Positions 16,809 to 26,751 are shown, numbered from the stretch's first letter. The stretch is DNA of 58,489 nucleotides from Eubacteriaceae bacterium (GCA_030156895.1 JASGLP010000012.1:1-58489); one strand, 5' to 3'. Numbers and translations are program-made. Notes: a model not told the origin generated them from the sequence alone.

Positions 16809-19800
16809 GCAGCTGGCGGCAATCGAAAACCGTTCGGACAATTTATTGGTGTCGGCAGCCGCCGGATCGGGAAAAACAGCACTGCTGATCGAAAGAATCT
16901 TCCGGATAGTGATGGAAGATCATATTGATGTGGACAGACTGTTGGTTTTAACCTTTACCCGGGCAGCTGCCGGCGAGATGAAAAATCGTTTAAATCAGGC
17001 TTTTGCTAAGGCCTTGGTTGGGGCGCAAGCGCAAGTTCGATCAGAAATCCTGAGACAAATGAATTTGCTGGCCAATGCCTCGATTTCGACGTTTCACGTT
17101 TTCTGTCTAAGTCTGCTAAGACAGTATTTTTTTAAGATTGATCTCGATCCAGCGTTTGCAATTGGCAATGAGACGGACATGGCTTTACTCCGGAAGGAAG
17201 CATTGGATCAGGCTTTCGAGTTATCTTATGAAGAAGCGGAAACGGGTCAGGATCCCCACTTTCTGGCTTTGATTGACAAATACTCGGGTAATCGTGATGA
17301 TCAGACCTTTAAAGAACTGGTGGAGCAGTTTTACTTTTTCTTAAGCGCACAACCCTATCAGGATAGCTGGTGTGAGGAGGCTTTAAAAAACTTTGACATC
17401 GATGAAAAGACTTTTTTAAAAAGTCATCTTTGGGGTCAGAAAACCTGGGAGCTTGTTTTGTCTAAACTGATCGCTGTTAAAAATACGTATACAGCGGCTG
17501 TAAATCTATCTGAGCAGGAAGAAGGCTTTGAAAAAGTTGTGGATCTCATAAGAGAAGAATTGGGGGCTACGACAAGGGCATTGGATTGTTTTACGCAGGA
17601 AGCTGATAACAGTAATTGGTTGGACAATGTAAAAAATCTGGAATTTCGCCGTTTTCCATCTTCAAAAAAAATGGAGCCCGAACTTAAAAACCAGGTTAAG
17701 GCGCTTCGCGATCAGGCAAAGGACGACCTAAAAGGACTGATTGCCTTTTATGATAAAGGTTTTTTACTGGCTGAGCTTAATGATTTAAAACCGTTGATGG
17801 CAAGACTGATTGACTTAAGTTTTTTGATGAAGCAGCTATATGACCAAAAGAAGCGGGATAAAAACGTCCTGGACTACAATGATCTGGAACAATTTGCCCT
17901 TAAACTTTTGAGTGATGAATCGATCGCTGAAGAGGTGCGCCAGCGTTTTGCCTATGTCTTTATCGATGAATATCAGGATACCAATGAAATGCAGGAAACC
18001 ATTCTCAAAAAGATTGTCCGGCCCGATAATTATTTTATGGTGGGGGATGTCAAACAGAGCATCTACCGTTTTCGCCTGGCTGATCCCAGCATATTTATGG
18101 GGAAATATGAGCGTTTTGGGGATGTCGATGGGGGAAAACTGATCAGTCTCAATCGTAATTTTAGAAGTGCTGAAACAGTGATATCAGGCATTAATGAAAT
18201 ATTTTCAGCAATTATGTCAAAGTCTCTGGGTGAGATTGACTACAATGAGCAGGTACGCTTATATCCGGGACTTGAAAAAAACGTTGCCCAGCAGAAAGTG
18301 GCGGTCGACTTGATTTATCAGCCAGACACCGTTCTTTCTGATATCACCGAAGAACTGTCAAAAACTGAACTGGAAGCTCGTTACATTGCCACGAAAATCA
18401 ACAGTATCATTGGAACGCCCTTATATCGCTCGCGTCTGGGTCAGGTTAAAGCAGTGGAATATAGGGATATCGGCGTTTTGCTGCGAAGCCTGGCTGGTCG
18501 AGAAGAAGTATTTATGAATGTTTTTGAGGAATTTGGAATTCCGGTTTATTTTGAAGGCGGCTCGCAATATTACGAATCTCTGGAAATCAGAACGGTTTTG
18601 AATCTATTAAATCTGATCGATAACGGTCATCAGGATATTGTTCTGTTGAGTGTCATGATGTCACCAATTGGGAAGTTCACAACGGATGATTGCGCAGTGA
18701 TTAGGATTTCCAGTCCCGATGGTTTCTTCTATGAAGCGGTTGATTGCTATATTAAAGAAGTGGTCGATCCTTTAAGTGCCAGACTCAAATCCTTTTATCA
18801 GATGCTTGAGCGCTTCAGGGATGCTTCAAAGCAAGAGCCGGTTGAGGATTTTCTCTGGAAGATCTATATGGAAACCGGTTATTTCGGACTGGTGGGTTGT
18901 CTGCCAGGCGGTCAGCAAAGGCAAAATAATTTAAAAATTCTCTTAAAACGGGCTGCCGACTATAAAAAATCAACCCTTAGAGGACTTTATCAGTTTGTTC
19001 GTTTTATCGAAAATATGAAAAAACACAGTCAGGATATTTCACCTTCAAGAAGCCTTTCCGCACAGGAAAATGTGGTTCGCCTGATGACGGTTCACAAAAG
19101 CAAGGGGCTCGAATTCCCGGTTGTTTTTATGGCTGGTTTAAATCAGCGTTTTAATAAACAGGATAATTATCGTCCACTTTTATTCCATAAAAAACTGGGC
19201 ATCTGCCCCGCTTTTGTTGATGAAAAAAACCGTTATAAGGCCTCGACTATCGCTCGAGAAGTTTGTATCGATCAGAATTTGCGGGAACTGCTTTCAGAAG
19301 AAATGCGAATTTTATACGTAGGAATGACCCGCGCGGAAGAAAAACTGCATCTGGTATCGGCTGGTAAAATCGGTGATAAACAGGCAGCCAGGTGGCAACT
19401 TAGGCCGGACGTGCAAAATTTGACCGGTGCCTCGGGCTTCATCGACTGGATTATGATGGCGGTGCTCAAAGGCCGACAGCTTAAACCGGAGGCGGTAACT
19501 GAGTTAGAACATTTTACCATAAACCAAATTTTTGATTTGACCGCGTTAATGCCGATGAGTCAGGTTCAAAAAACAAAAAAGGAAGAATCTGAGCAAGTGA
19601 ATCCGATAGTGAGGGAGCAAATTAATCAGCTTTTAAGTTTTGACTACGCCAGCAGATTTAAGGAGACCTTGCCGGGTAAAATGAGTGTAACGGAGATAAA
19701 AAATCTTCAAAACAGTAGCCCCAAAAAGATTGATGCAAATGCGGTGATCAGGAGACAAGCGGGTTTTATCCGGCAGCAGAAACCCGATTTTTTAGAAATT

Positions 19801-20370
19801 CAGGATGAAATTCCGGATCCGCTTGAACGGGGAACAGCGCTCCATCTGTTTATGGAAGTCATGGATCTTTCCCGCTATCAGCAAATTAATTTACAGGAAG
19901 ATCAGGACAAGGCAATAATTCAGGAATTTTTACTGGCAGAACGTGATCGCTTAATCCGGGATAAATATATGGGACAGGCTCAGGCCATGAGTATTGATCT
20001 GGATTTGATTCAGGATTTTTTTGCTTCAGCAATTGGAAAGCGCATTCTCGCTTCCCCAAAAATCAAAAGAGAATGGCCATTCACTTTGCAGGTTGAGCCT
20101 AAAAGTATCCGGCCCGAGTGGGAAAATTATCAGCAGTCGGTTCTGGTTCAGGGGATCATCGATTGCGCTTTTATGGAAGCGGACAGCTGGGTCATTGTTG
20201 ATTACAAAACCGATTTGTTTCAGGGCGGCAATGATCGTCTCAACCGGATTAAAGCCTATCAGACGCAAATTGAGTTTTATAGTCAGGCTCTGGAAAGCCT
20301 CACGAAAATACCAGTGCGGGAAAAAATAATTTGCTTTATTCGGCAAAGGGAAAATATATCTTTAAAGTAA
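16786..20370 (+). CDS. addA: ATP-dependent helicase/nuclease subunit A
   Basis: The AddA motor of AddAB, 1194 residues, with UvrD-type helicase motifs in order: SAAAGSGKTALL near residue 25, TFTRAAAGEM, FIDEYQDTNEMQ, GDVKQSIYRFR, TVHKSKGLEFPVVF and YVGMTRAEEKL. A C-terminal nuclease follows (ERGTALHLFME, VIVDYKTD). The start is placed at GTG 16786 behind GAGAGGAGAAG, because the residues after it (VEKTWTPEQLAAI) match the family N-terminus; upstream codons overlap addB. It repairs double-strand breaks together with AddB. Confidence 0.95.
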   Translation: MEKTWTPEQLAAIENRSDNLLVSAAAGSGKTALLIERIFRIVMEDHIDVDRLLVLTFTRAAAGEMKNRLNQAFAKALVGAQAQVRSEILRQMNLLANASISTFHVFCLSLLRQYFFKIDLDPAFAIGNETDMALLRKEALDQAFELSYEEAETGQDPHFLALIDKYSGNRDDQTFKELVEQFYFFLSAQPYQDSWCEEALKNFDIDEKTFLKSHLWGQKTWELVLSKLIAVKNTYTAAVNLSEQEEGFEKVVDLIREELGATTRALDCFTQEADNSNWLDNVKNLEFRRFPSSKKMEPELKNQVKALRDQAKDDLKGLIAFYDKGFLLAELNDLKPLMARLIDLSFLMKQLYDQKKRDKNVLDYNDLEQFALKLLSDESIAEEVRQRFAYVFIDEYQDTNEMQETILKKIVRPDNYFMVGDVKQSIYRFRLADPSIFMGKYERFGDVDGGKLISLNRNFRSAETVISGINEIFSAIMSKSLGEIDYNEQVRLYPGLEKNVAQQKVAVDLIYQPDTVLSDITEELSKTELEARYIATKINSIIGTPLYRSRLGQVKAVEYRDIGVLLRSLAGREEVFMNVFEEFGIPVYFEGGSQYYESLEIRTVLNLLNLIDNGHQDIVLLSVMMSPIGKFTTDDCAVIRISSPDGFFYEAVDCYIKEVVDPLSARLKSFYQMLERFRDASKQEPVEDFLWKIYMETGYFGLVGCLPGGQQRQNNLKILLKRAADYKKSTLRGLYQFVRFIENMKKHSQDISPSRSLSAQENVVRLMTVHKSKGLEFPVVFMAGLNQRFNKQDNYRPLLFHKKLGICPAFVDEKNRYKASTIAREVCIDQNLRELLSEEMRILYVGMTRAEEKLHLVSAGKIGDKQAARWQLRPDVQNLTGASGFIDWIMMAVLKGRQLKPEAVTELEHFTINQIFDLTALMPMSQVQKTKKEESEQVNPIVREQINQLLSFDYASRFKETLPGKMSVTEIKNLQNSSPKKIDANAVIRRQAGFIRQQKPDFLEIQDEIPDPLERGTALHLFMEVMDLSRYQQINLQEDQDKAIIQEFLLAERDRLIRDKYMGQAQAMSIDLDLIQDFFASAIGKRILASPKIKREWPFTLQVEPKSIRPEWENYQQSVLVQGIIDCAFMEADSWVIVDYKTDLFQGGNDRLNRIKAYQTQIEFYSQALESLTKIPVREKIICFIRQRENISLK

Positions 20371-20373
20371 ATG

Positions 20374-20382
20374 TGCTATAAT
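20374..20382 (+). promoter_or_regulatory. Extended -10 promoter element
   Basis: TGCTATAAT is an extended -10 sequence placed just after addA and about 28 bases before the permease start. No good -35 box is visible, as is common for extended -10 promoters. Confidence 0.45.
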
Positions 20383-20410
20383 GAAAACAGGAATTAAGAA
20401 AAGGAAAAGA

Positions 20411-23400
20411 ATGACCATGAAAGCATTGCAAAAGGATATATTAAGAGAAATTAAAAAAACCAAAAGCCGATTTATTTCAATCGTTGCCATCATCGCCCTT
20501 GGCGTCTGCTTTTTTGTCGGCATAAAAGCAACTGGCCCCAGTATGGAGTATACGGCGAATGTTTATTATGAGACCCAGAACCTGATGGACTTTCGGCTCT
20601 TGTCAACCTATGGTTTTCAGGAAGATGACATCGCTGCCCTTGCAAGTACCGATGGGGTGGAAACGGTCATGCCCGGCTACTCGGCGGATGTAATTATTGA
20701 TGAAGGTGAAAACCGACCGGTTATCCGGCTCTATTCGGTGCCTCAGGATAACAGCCTGAATCAGCTGGTGCTGGTAGATGGCCGCTTACCCCAAAAGTCC
20801 GGTGAGATCGTCATCGAAGCGCCTTATGAAGATTCGGTAGTGGGGTCTGTGAATTATGCGATTGGCGATACCATTAATCTGGATTCGGATCTTGCCGGCG
20901 AACCCCGGTCTGATAGCGTTAAACCGGATACTTACACCATTGTTGGTTTTGTCCGATCACCCCAATATGTTTCCTTCGAGCGTGGAACAACCACTGTAGG
21001 AAACGGGAACATTGCCTTTTACGGTTTTATCCCGGAAGCTGATTTTGGCTATGAACGCTATACCGAAGCCTACGTCAAAACGACAGCTCTGGCGGATGGC
21101 CAGTCGGCTTTTTCAGATCAATACTGGACACTGGTTAACGGCTTTGAGCAAAATCTTGAAAGCCTTGGCGCTAAACGTTTGGAGATTAATTATTCCGAAA
21201 TAATGAATGAGGCGCAGCAAAAGTTGGATGATGGTTATGCTGAGTATAATGATGGTCTCAAAACTTTCCTGGAGGGGATTGCCAGCGGTGAAACAGAGCT
21301 GGCAGATGCCCGCGACCAGCTTGTCAGTGGTGAGATCGAAATTGAAACTGGTTATAATGAACTTTACAGCACCATGGCCAGCACAGAAGCGACCCTGGCC
21401 GACAGTAAAGCCCAGCTTGATTCGGCTAAAGCCTCTTTGATTACGGGCCAGCAGGAACTTGATGCAAAAATTGCGGAAGCCAATGCGCAGCTGGATCAGG
21501 GTCGGGCTGGGATTGCCCGGCTGACCGAGGCGATTGCTCAGATGGAGGCAGCTGATCCTTCCGCTCAGTTACCGGAGCTAGAAGCCCAGTTAGCTCAGGT
21601 TCAGGTGCAGATCGATGAAGGGGAGGTCGCAATTGCTGACCTAAATGGACAGATTACTGTTCTTCAAAGCCAGATTGCCGCGCTTGATCCTCTGGCTCCC
21701 GATTACCAAGCTCAGAAAGCGCAGTTAGAAGCCCAGATTGCAGAACTTGATGAAAGCATCAATGGCATTGAGAGTCAGTTAGAGCTGGCTTATGCGGCAC
21801 AGGCTCAGCTGCAGTCCGGGATCGATGAGATTCTAAATTTTAAACAGACCCTGGAGCAGACCAAAGCCCAGTTAGCGGCTCTGGAGGATCAGGTAGCTCA
21901 GGGCCAGGCGGCACTTGATGCCGAACAGTCGGCCGCCGAGGCCAAACTCTCTGCTGGCTGGAGCCAGTATTACGATGGCCTGGCGGCTTATAATCAGGGA
22001 GTCGCCCAGTATCAGGCGGGGATTGACCAGGGATTTAGCCAGCTTTCCGATGCCGAGGCGGAGATAGCTGATGGCTGGAACCAGTATTATGACGGTCTGG
22101 CAACACTTGAAGAAAACCGGGTTGAAGGTCAGCAGGAGTTGTCTGATGCGGCGGCAGAGCTGGCAGATGCCCAACAAAAAGTTGATGACATCGATAAAGG
22201 CAAATGGTACCTCTTTGACCGGGACGAAAATCCCGGATATCGCAGCTATGGTGAAGATGCGACTCGGATCAACAATATTGCCAATGTTTTCCCCCTCTTC
22301 TTTTTACTGGTAGCGGCACTGGTGTCTTTTACCACCATGACCAGAATGGTCGAAGAACAGCGAACCCAGATTGGAACCTTGAAAGCGCTGGGCTACCGGC
22401 ACTCGCAAATTGCTTCGAAATTTATTATTTATGCAATTTTAGCCGGTTTAACCGGTGCTGTCATCGGCATAATTGTAGGGCTTAACACCTTGCCTTATCT
22501 GATTGCCGGAGCCTATGGCATGATGTATCAGGTACCGGATTTACTGATTGATCCACCTTGGCTGTCGATTATGATCAGTGCGGTGATGGCCGTTTTATGT
22601 ACGGTTGCTGCTGCTGGCCTGGCAACCATTGTTGAACTGAAAGAACAGCCCTCGGAACTGATGCGACCCAAAGCGCCCAAAATTGGTAAAAATATTTTGC
22701 TGGAACGGATTCCCTTAATCTGGAATCGGCTGGGCTTTATCGAAAAGGTCACTGCCCGCAATCTTATGCGCTATAAAGGGCGTTTCTTTATGACGGTGAT
22801 CGGGATTGCCGGTTGTACTGCTTTGATACTGGCCGGATTTGGCCTGCAGGATGCTATCACCACTATTATTCCCAAACAGTTTGGCGAGATTGCCGTTTAT
22901 GATGGTCTGATGGCATTTAAAGAAGACGGAACGCTGGAAGAAAAAGCGGCAATAAAAGCTGAACTTGATGCCGATGGACGTTTTTCGGAAAACATGCTGG
23001 CTTATCAGACTAGTATGAAAGTGGAAAAATCCGGCCAGGACTATTCTAAATCCGTTTATCTGCTGGTGCCGGAAACAAACCAGCAGCTTGATGATTATAT
23101 TCATATTAAAAATCAGGAAACGGGTCAGGCTCTGAATTTATCAGAAGGGGCGATTATTACCGAAAAAGCTTCACGGGATTTGGGGATTGCCATCGGTGAT
23201 ACGGTGACCGTTTTTAACGATGATGAATCCTACGAAATTGAGATCGCCGGTATTGCTGAAAACTATCTGGAAAATTATCTCTATCTGTCACCGGAAAGCT
23301 ATCAGGAAGTTGTCGGCAAGCCGGTAGCATTTAATGTTGCCTATATCAATATTCCCAACATCAACGACAGTCTGGAATCGGAGATTGCCGGCGACTGGCT

Positions 23401-23875
23401 GTCCAAGGATGATGTGGTGTCGATGAATTTCACCGGTAGCATTATTGAATCCTCGGAAGACAGTATGGGCAGTCTGAATATAGTTATTCTGGTACTGATT
23501 CTTTCAGCGGCTGCTTTAGCCGGTGTTGTCTTATATAATCTGACCAATATTAACATTTCCGAACGAGTCAGAGAGATTGCCACCATTCGGGTATTGGGCT
23601 TTTACGATTTAGAAACCTATAATTATATTTTTAGAGAAAATATTGTCCTTGCTTTTGTTGGGGTGTTAGTAGGTCTGTTTTTGGGCACCGGTCTAAATAA
23701 TCTGATTATCAACACCATGGAAACCGATATGACTACCTTTGTCAGAGAGATTGAGTTAAGTTCTTATCTGCTTGCCGGCGCCCTGACCATACTTTTTACC
23801 TTGGTGATCAATGTCGCCATGACCCCGATTATCAAACGGATTAATATGGTGGAATCGCTTAAGTCGATTGAGTAG
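20411..23875 (+). CDS. Large FtsX-family ABC transporter permease
   Basis: About 1154 residues. An N-terminal membrane helix (FISIVAIIALGVCFFVGI) is followed by an extracytoplasmic domain. Next comes an insert of roughly 350 residues, predicted coiled coil and rich in Gln/Ala/Leu, with imperfect repeats such as GWSQYYDGLA and GWNQYYDGLA. Then come three membrane helices of a first FtsX domain, a second extracytoplasmic part, and three or four more. This is the layout of large putative export permeases. No ATPase gene is adjacent, so the partner is encoded elsewhere. The start is ATG 20411 or 20417, behind AAGGAAAAG. Confidence 0.85.
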   Translation: MTMKALQKDILREIKKTKSRFISIVAIIALGVCFFVGIKATGPSMEYTANVYYETQNLMDFRLLSTYGFQEDDIAALASTDGVETVMPGYSADVIIDEGENRPVIRLYSVPQDNSLNQLVLVDGRLPQKSGEIVIEAPYEDSVVGSVNYAIGDTINLDSDLAGEPRSDSVKPDTYTIVGFVRSPQYVSFERGTTTVGNGNIAFYGFIPEADFGYERYTEAYVKTTALADGQSAFSDQYWTLVNGFEQNLESLGAKRLEINYSEIMNEAQQKLDDGYAEYNDGLKTFLEGIASGETELADARDQLVSGEIEIETGYNELYSTMASTEATLADSKAQLDSAKASLITGQQELDAKIAEANAQLDQGRAGIARLTEAIAQMEAADPSAQLPELEAQLAQVQVQIDEGEVAIADLNGQITVLQSQIAALDPLAPDYQAQKAQLEAQIAELDESINGIESQLELAYAAQAQLQSGIDEILNFKQTLEQTKAQLAALEDQVAQGQAALDAEQSAAEAKLSAGWSQYYDGLAAYNQGVAQYQAGIDQGFSQLSDAEAEIADGWNQYYDGLATLEENRVEGQQELSDAAAELADAQQKVDDIDKGKWYLFDRDENPGYRSYGEDATRINNIANVFPLFFLLVAALVSFTTMTRMVEEQRTQIGTLKALGYRHSQIASKFIIYAILAGLTGAVIGIIVGLNTLPYLIAGAYGMMYQVPDLLIDPPWLSIMISAVMAVLCTVAAAGLATIVELKEQPSELMRPKAPKIGKNILLERIPLIWNRLGFIEKVTARNLMRYKGRFFMTVIGIAGCTALILAGFGLQDAITTIIPKQFGEIAVYDGLMAFKEDGTLEEKAAIKAELDADGRFSENMLAYQTSMKVEKSGQDYSKSVYLLVPETNQQLDDYIHIKNQETGQALNLSEGAIITEKASRDLGIAIGDTVTVFNDDESYEIEIAGIAENYLENYLYLSPESYQEVVGKPVAFNVAYINIPNINDSLESEIAGDWLSKDDVVSMNFTGSIIESSEDSMGSLNIVILVLILSAAALAGVVLYNLTNINISERVREIATIRVLGFYDLETYNYIFRENIVLAFVGVLVGLFLGTGLNNLIINTMETDMTTFVREIELSSYLLAGALTILFTLVINVAMTPIIKRINMVESLKSIE

Positions 23876-23931
23876 AGTAAAGTGGGGGCTAGGCCCTATA
23901 AGCCAATATTTTCCCCTTTCATCTGCTTTTA

Positions 23932-23960
23932 TTGATCCTGATTTTCTGCTAAACTATTAA
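23932..23960 (+). promoter_or_regulatory. Putative promoter of the ABC importer operon
   Basis: TTGATC (23932-23937) and TATTAA (23955-23960) have a 17-base spacer. Transcription would begin just before the potentially folded leader at 23974-24094. Confidence 0.4.
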
Positions 23961-23973
23961 TAATGAATGCGAT

Positions 23974-24094
23974 TACCTGACAGAGAAGTATCTTCTGATC
24001 TGAAAGACTATGGACAATAATACGGAAATTCTGCCAGGAAGCGATAGAGTAACAGGTCGCGAAAGAAAGAGACTGTAATTTTTCCGTTCAGGTA
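23974..24094 (+). promoter_or_regulatory. Possible structured leader RNA, class unassigned
   Basis: TACCTGA (23974-23980) is complementary to TCAGGTA (24088-24094). Directly inside it, ACGGAAA (24022-24028) pairs with TTTCCGT (24081-24087), so the two 3' strands are contiguous. A small hairpin AGAAG-TAT-CTTCT (23984-23996) fills the other arm, and ACAG/CTGT pair within the second arm. This resembles a three-way junction leader. I do not recognise the consensus of TPP, SAM, guanidine, FMN, cobalamin or purine riboswitches in it. No terminator follows. Confidence 0.35.
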
Positions 24095-24131
24095 AGAAAA
24101 TTCAAAATATCAGAATAAGGATGGAAAAGGA

Positions 24132-25112
24132 ATGAAAAGATGGATTGTAATGGCAATTGCAGTTGTCGGCCTGGTCTTCATGATGACTGGCTGTCAGACT
24201 GAAACGGCTCAACCACAAACGGTTAAAGTGGGAACCCTGGCTGGTCCGACCGGGATGGGGATGGCTGAAATGATGGTTGATGGGGTTGATTTAGGTGAAA
24301 ATGTCACCACCGAATTTACGATTGTCGGAGCTCCGGATCAATTGACTGCCAGTCTGATCAGCGGTGAGCTTCAAATGGCGGCAGTACCAACCAATCTGGC
24401 GGCTGTTTTGTATAACAAAACGGAAGGACAAATTGCATTGGGGTCAGTTAACACGCTAGGTGTTTTATATATTGTTGCGGATGAAGCAGAGGGCATTGCT
24501 TCAATTGCCGATCTAAAAGGCAAAACGATTCTCGCCAGTGGGCAGGGCTCGACACCGGAATATGTTCTTAATTATCTGCTGCAGCAAAACGGTCTGACAC
24601 CAGGTGTGGATGTGACCATCAATTATGTGTCTGAACACAGCGAGGTTGTAACCGCTTTGGCTGCGGGAACCGCGACGGTTGCCATGTTGCCGGAACCCTT
24701 TGTAACAACAATCACCAGTAAGAAAGCTAACATCAAGGTTGCCGTTGATATGACGGATGCCTGGGCTCAGGCGGGAGATGGTTCTCAACTGCAGATGTCA
24801 GCGCTGGTTGTTAATCGTGAGTGGGCGACAGCTAATCCTGATGTTTTTGCAGCTTTCCTTGAAGCCTATGAAAAGTCGATTAATGATTTGAATCAGGATC
24901 CTATGCAGGGTGCACAAGACATTGTCGCTGCCGGCATCATGGCAGACGCGACGGTTGCTCAAGCAGCGATTCCAAATTGTAATATCGTTTTTATACCAGC
25001 CGCGGATGCACAGGATTCGCTGACTGATTACTATAATGTCTTATATGGATTTGATCCCAAGTCCGTTGGAGGTAGTCTACCAGGTGAAGATTTCTACTCA
25101 ATTGGGCAATAA
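24132..25112 (+). CDS. ABC transporter substrate-binding lipoprotein, NMT1/SsuA-like
   Basis: A 326-residue periplasmic-type binding protein anchored as a lipoprotein: the signal helix ends in the lipobox MMTGC, with Cys21 as the lipid site. The fold is that of NMT1/THI5-like and SsuA/TauA proteins, with motifs such as KVGTLAGPTGMGMAEM, IADLKGKTILASGQGSTPEY and VAMLPEPFVT. The substrate cannot be fixed from sequence (sulfonate, nitrate-like, pyrimidine or other). It is the first gene of a three-gene importer operon. Confidence 0.88.
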   Translation: MKRWIVMAIAVVGLVFMMTGCQTETAQPQTVKVGTLAGPTGMGMAEMMVDGVDLGENVTTEFTIVGAPDQLTASLISGELQMAAVPTNLAAVLYNKTEGQIALGSVNTLGVLYIVADEAEGIASIADLKGKTILASGQGSTPEYVLNYLLQQNGLTPGVDVTINYVSEHSEVVTALAAGTATVAMLPEPFVTTITSKKANIKVAVDMTDAWAQAGDGSQLQMSALVVNREWATANPDVFAAFLEAYEKSINDLNQDPMQGAQDIVAAGIMADATVAQAAIPNCNIVFIPAADAQDSLTDYYNVLYGFDPKSVGGSLPGEDFYSIGQ

Positions 25113-25848
25113 AAAGAATATAAAACTGGGAGCGATTCTATTTTGGATCGTGATCTGGATACTGGCAGCCTGGCGGGTGAATAATCCGCTGGTGCTGCCT
25201 TCGCCATTTGACACATTGAAAGGGCTTGTTAAACTGACTGAATCAGCAGATTTTTTAGTGGCGATCATCGTGACGCTGATTCGCGTGTTTGCAGGGGTCT
25301 TGTTTGCTTTTGGCATGGGTCTTGCTTTAGGGATAGCAGGTGGTTTGAACCGCTTTTTTTATGAGCTTCTAAATCCTCTAGTGGTGACCATTAGATCGGT
25401 TCCGGTCGTTTCGGTGATTATTTTAATTAATCTCTGGATCGCCTCAAGTTTGGTTCCCCTAGTGGTAACCTTTCTGATCTGCTTTCCGGTAACTTGGACC
25501 AATGTGACCCAGGGGGTTTTTTCAACCGATAAAAAATTGCTGGAAATGGCGGCGGTTTATCACGTTTCGCCAGCTAAAATTCTCAAAAATATTTATTTGC
25601 CATCGATCAGACCTTATGCCAGTTCGGCACTGATTAACGCGATTGGTTTGGGCTGGAAAGTGACGGTTACGGCAGAAGTTTTAGCAAATGCTTTGCCATC
25701 AATGGGAATGAATCTATACTATGCCCGTATTTATCTGGAAACAGATCTCTTATTTGCCTGGACGCTGGTTATTGTAGTATTAAGCTATCTGATTGAGAAA
25801 CTGACGATTAAAGCCCTGAAAGGCAGCGCGAGAGAGGTGGCAGAATGA
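25084..25848 (+). CDS. ABC transporter permease, SsuC/TauC type
   Basis: The membrane subunit of the importer, about 254 residues with six predicted helices and a BPD_transp_1 loop (MAAVYHVSPAKILKNIYLPSIRP). The start is uncertain. GTG 25084 lies 11 bases after GGAGG (25068-25072) and gives a 29-base overlap with the binding protein gene. A longer reading from 25036 would overlap more and has no RBS. The ATPase gene overlaps its stop (ATGA). Confidence 0.88.
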   Translation: MKISTQLGNKKNIKLGAILFWIVIWILAAWRVNNPLVLPSPFDTLKGLVKLTESADFLVAIIVTLIRVFAGVLFAFGMGLALGIAGGLNRFFYELLNPLVVTIRSVPVVSVIILINLWIASSLVPLVVTFLICFPVTWTNVTQGVFSTDKKLLEMAAVYHVSPAKILKNIYLPSIRPYASSALINAIGLGWKVTVTAEVLANALPSMGMNLYYARIYLETDLLFAWTLVIVVLSYLIEKLTIKALKGSAREVAE

Positions 25849-26486
25849 TTATTGAGATTAAAAATCTTTGCAAGACTTATGATCAGCAAATGATATTTGA
25901 CGATTTTTCGCTGACAATCGAAAGAGATATCATCACGGGTATAACGGGACCATCGGGCGCCGGTAAAACAACTTTGCTGCGTCTTTTAGCTGGACTGGAA
26001 AAACCGGACAGCGGTTCGATAGAGGGACTTCAAGGGGGAAGTCTTTCTTATGTTTTTCAGGAACCTCGTCTGCTGCCCTGGTGTACGGTCAGAGAGAACC
26101 TGCGTTTCGTATGTCCGCAGGGGCATGACCTAAAAAAAGATTTTGAAAGTGAAATTGATATCATGCTCGATCAGGTTGGCCTGACAGAAGCGCAAAGTCT
26201 TTATCCTCAGGCATTAAGTGGTGGTATGAAGCAGCGAGTTTCCATTGCCCGGTCTTTTCTAGTGCCGTCAGAACTGCTCTTAATGGATGAACCGTTTATC
26301 AGTTTGGATTTGGATTTAAAAGAGCGACTGATGGAACTGTTTCTTTCTTTGTGGGAAAAGAAAAAAAGAACTGTGCTTTTTGTTTCCCATGACCCTTTAG
26401 AAATGAAAAAGCTTTCTCATACCATCCTGACCTTGTCAGATAAACCGGTTAGAATCCTAAAGCGTGAGGAAAATAAAAAACTGTAA
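25845..26486 (+). CDS. ABC transporter ATP-binding protein, SsuB/TauB type
   Basis: A 213-residue ATPase of the nitrate/sulfonate/taurine importer class. Walker A is GPSGAGKTT, the signature ALSGGMKQRVSIAR, Walker B LLLMDEPF, and the H-loop VSHD. It overlaps the permease gene by four bases, consistent with one transcript. A terminator starts within its stop codon. Confidence 0.92.
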   Translation: MIIEIKNLCKTYDQQMIFDDFSLTIERDIITGITGPSGAGKTTLLRLLAGLEKPDSGSIEGLQGGSLSYVFQEPRLLPWCTVRENLRFVCPQGHDLKKDFESEIDIMLDQVGLTEAQSLYPQALSGGMKQRVSIARSFLVPSELLLMDEPFISLDLDLKERLMELFLSLWEKKKRTVLFVSHDPLEMKKLSHTILTLSDKPVRILKREENKKL

Positions 26487-26514
26487 AGGCTTACTGGGTG
26501 CAAAGCCTTTTTTT
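26485..26514 (+). terminator. Intrinsic terminator of the ABC importer operon
   Basis: AAAGGCTT (26485-26492) pairs with AAGCCTTT (26503-26510), and the run continues as TTTT. This terminator is separate from the hairpin duplicated around repeat copy 5. Confidence 0.8.
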
Positions 26515-26549
26515 ATATGATAAACTTAAAGAAAAAGCCATCAGGCTTT

Positions 26550-26751
26550 CAGACTGAAGACAAAGTATATTAAAGCACCTGAGCACCGACAATTGGCTTT
26601 TCAGTTGTACCCAAGGGGGCAGACCCTCCGCCTCGGGGCGAACAGTTGCTGGGAAACGCCGATAATTAGCGTTTTTAAATTGGGCAACTGTACGAATCCG
26701 CGCGCGGACTACGAAATTCAATTGGTCGGTGCGGGGTTTGTCTACACACTG
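26550..26751 (+). repeat. Terminator-nested repeat, copy 5 (with small internal insertion)
   Basis: A 202-bp copy from CAGACTGAAGACAAAG to TCTACACACTGA, carrying roughly 20 extra bases (ACCCAAGGGGGCAGACCCTC) in the loop before CGCCTCGGGGCG. The flanks are AAAGCCATCAGGCTTT (26534-26549) and AAAGCCATCAGGATTT (26752-26767), a 16-base direct repeat with one mismatch. The left copy is a perfect hairpin (AAAGCC/GGCTTT). The inner stem AAACGC / GCGTTT differs from copy 3 by a compensatory pair change. Confidence 0.9.

Noticed and set aside
23962..23976. The 15-mer AATGAATGCGATTAC occurs here and again at 56888-56902, both upstream of transporter genes
   Set aside because: One or a few exact 15-base matches are expected by chance in a window of this size, and the surrounding sequence is unrelated.
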